DNA of 5,469 nucleotides, from NCBI GenBank assembly GCA_030835065.1, contig JAUQWR010000734.1, positions 1 to 5,469 on the forward strand, in the 5' to 3' direction. The notes beneath the pieces are model-generated. The model did not search any database. It saw only the letters and a list, made by a program, of their open reading frames with translations, and was not told the origin of the DNA. Below, one piece after another: positions 5,008 through 5,469 of the stretch (the first letter of the stretch is position 1; each line of letters opens with the position of its first letter). This stretch comes from Candidatus Kapaibacterium sp. Lineage in GTDB: Bacteria; Bacteroidota; Ignavibacteria; Kapaibacteriales; UBA2268. Both the position numbers and the translations under genes were made by a program.

Positions 5008-5469
5008 ATGCTGGATATTATATTTATTATTTTGTGGTGCTATTGTGCATTTTGTGTGGCTTACATATTTTTTTGCTCAATAGCATCATTAATTTATAAA
5101 AAAACAATTCTTCAAGCTAATGAGGAACAAAAGTCCTTTGCTATTTTAATTCCTGCCTATAAAGAAGATAAAGTGATTATCGAAGTAGCCAAAGCTGCTA
5201 CCAAATTGGATTATTCTCCTGATAAATTTCAGGTCTTTGTTATTGCTGATACTTTAAAGCCCGAAACTATCGAACAAATCAAAGATTCGGGTGCAAATGT
5301 AATCGAAGTTGTATTCGAATCCAGCACCAAAGCCAAAGCTCTTAATGCTGCTATGAATCAAATTTCGGATGATAGTTTCGATTATGTTTTGATTGTAGAT
5401 GCTGATAATATTATGCAAAGTGATTTCCTTAAGAAAATGAATCATTATGCTATTAAAGGTTATAAAGCA
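5008..5469 (+). CDS. Family 2 glycosyltransferase, membrane-anchored, 3' end outside the window
   Basis: An open frame from ATG 5008 runs to the window edge for 154 codons without a stop. Residues about 3-28 form a strongly hydrophobic N-terminal membrane segment that is unusually rich in Cys (11, 13, 16, 23). The GT-A nucleotide-sugar domain then starts with FAILIPAYKED (44-54). FVIADTLKPETIEQI (77-91) takes the place of the common VIADNCTDDT pattern, keeping D81. KAKALNAAM (108-116) and YVLIVDADN (126-134) follow, with the metal-binding DxD as D131-A-D133. This suits transfer of a sugar from a nucleotide-sugar donor on the cytoplasmic face, for a polysaccharide, glycolipid or envelope glycan; donor and acceptor cannot be named. 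An in-frame TAA at 5002-5004 rules out a longer start. The ribosome binding site is weak (CGGAA, 4996-5000). It follows the LOG gene by 19 bases, so co-transcription is likely. Confidence 0.85.
   Translation, partial: MLDIIFIILWCYCAFCVAYIFFCSIASLIYKKTILQANEEQKSFAILIPAYKEDKVIIEVAKAATKLDYSPDKFQVFVIADTLKPETIEQIKDSGANVIEVVFESSTKAKALNAAMNQISDDSFDYVLIVDADNIMQSDFLKKMNHYAIKGYKA

Noticed and set aside
1..5469. Mobile element, CRISPR array, attachment site at the tRNA, or defence system
   Set aside because: No direct repeats, transposase or integrase motifs or spaced repeats were seen, and the sequence upstream of the tRNA is a plain promoter. The 3' side of the tRNA, where an attachment site would lie, is outside the window.

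Overview
This 5.5 kb window looks like a chromosomal housekeeping segment from an AT-rich bacterium of the Bacteroidota/Ignavibacteria/Kapabacteria side of the FCB group. That placement is inferred from three things. Two candidate promoters read TTTG, 19 bases, then a TAnnTTTG-like element, which is the Bacteroidota-type primary promoter. The 2-oxoacid:ferredoxin oxidoreductase is the two-subunit kind with a fused gamma-alpha chain. Several genes have poor or A-rich ribosome binding sites. No mobile element, CRISPR array, phage gene or rearrangement is visible.

Left half (minus strand): a tRNA-Gln with anticodon CUG (2-74) has its own promoter (103-133). To its right is the end of the korAB operon: a rho-independent terminator (162-201), korB (226-1272) and korA (1274-3118). 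The two kor genes are one base apart and the korB ribosome binding site lies inside the last korA codons. Together they encode a CoA-acylating, ferredoxin-linked 2-oxoacid oxidoreductase, most likely for 2-oxoglutarate. A good promoter (3218-3248) sits about 100 bases upstream of korA, and the predicted transcript begins with a 40-nt foldable stem-loop.

Right half (plus strand): a divergent, more AT-rich cluster of three closely spaced genes. They are a classical short-chain dehydrogenase/reductase (3391-4107), a long-form LOG/TIGR00730-type nucleotide phosphoribohydrolase (4119-4988), and the first 154 codons of a membrane-anchored family 2 glycosyltransferase (5008 to the window edge). Spacings of 11 and 19 bases with no terminator between them point to one transcript. 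No shared pathway can be named from sequence alone.

The 272-base gap between the divergent units (3119-3390) holds the korA promoter and leader, a short palindrome, and a weak candidate promoter for the plus-strand cluster. A 14-base motif (TCCGAAAATAAATT) occurs just upstream of both the tRNA promoter and this plus-strand candidate, in the same orientation relative to the downstream gene. The window is mostly ordinary. The points most worth a second look are that shared motif, the korA leader hairpin and the unusual SDR-LOG-glycosyltransferase grouping.
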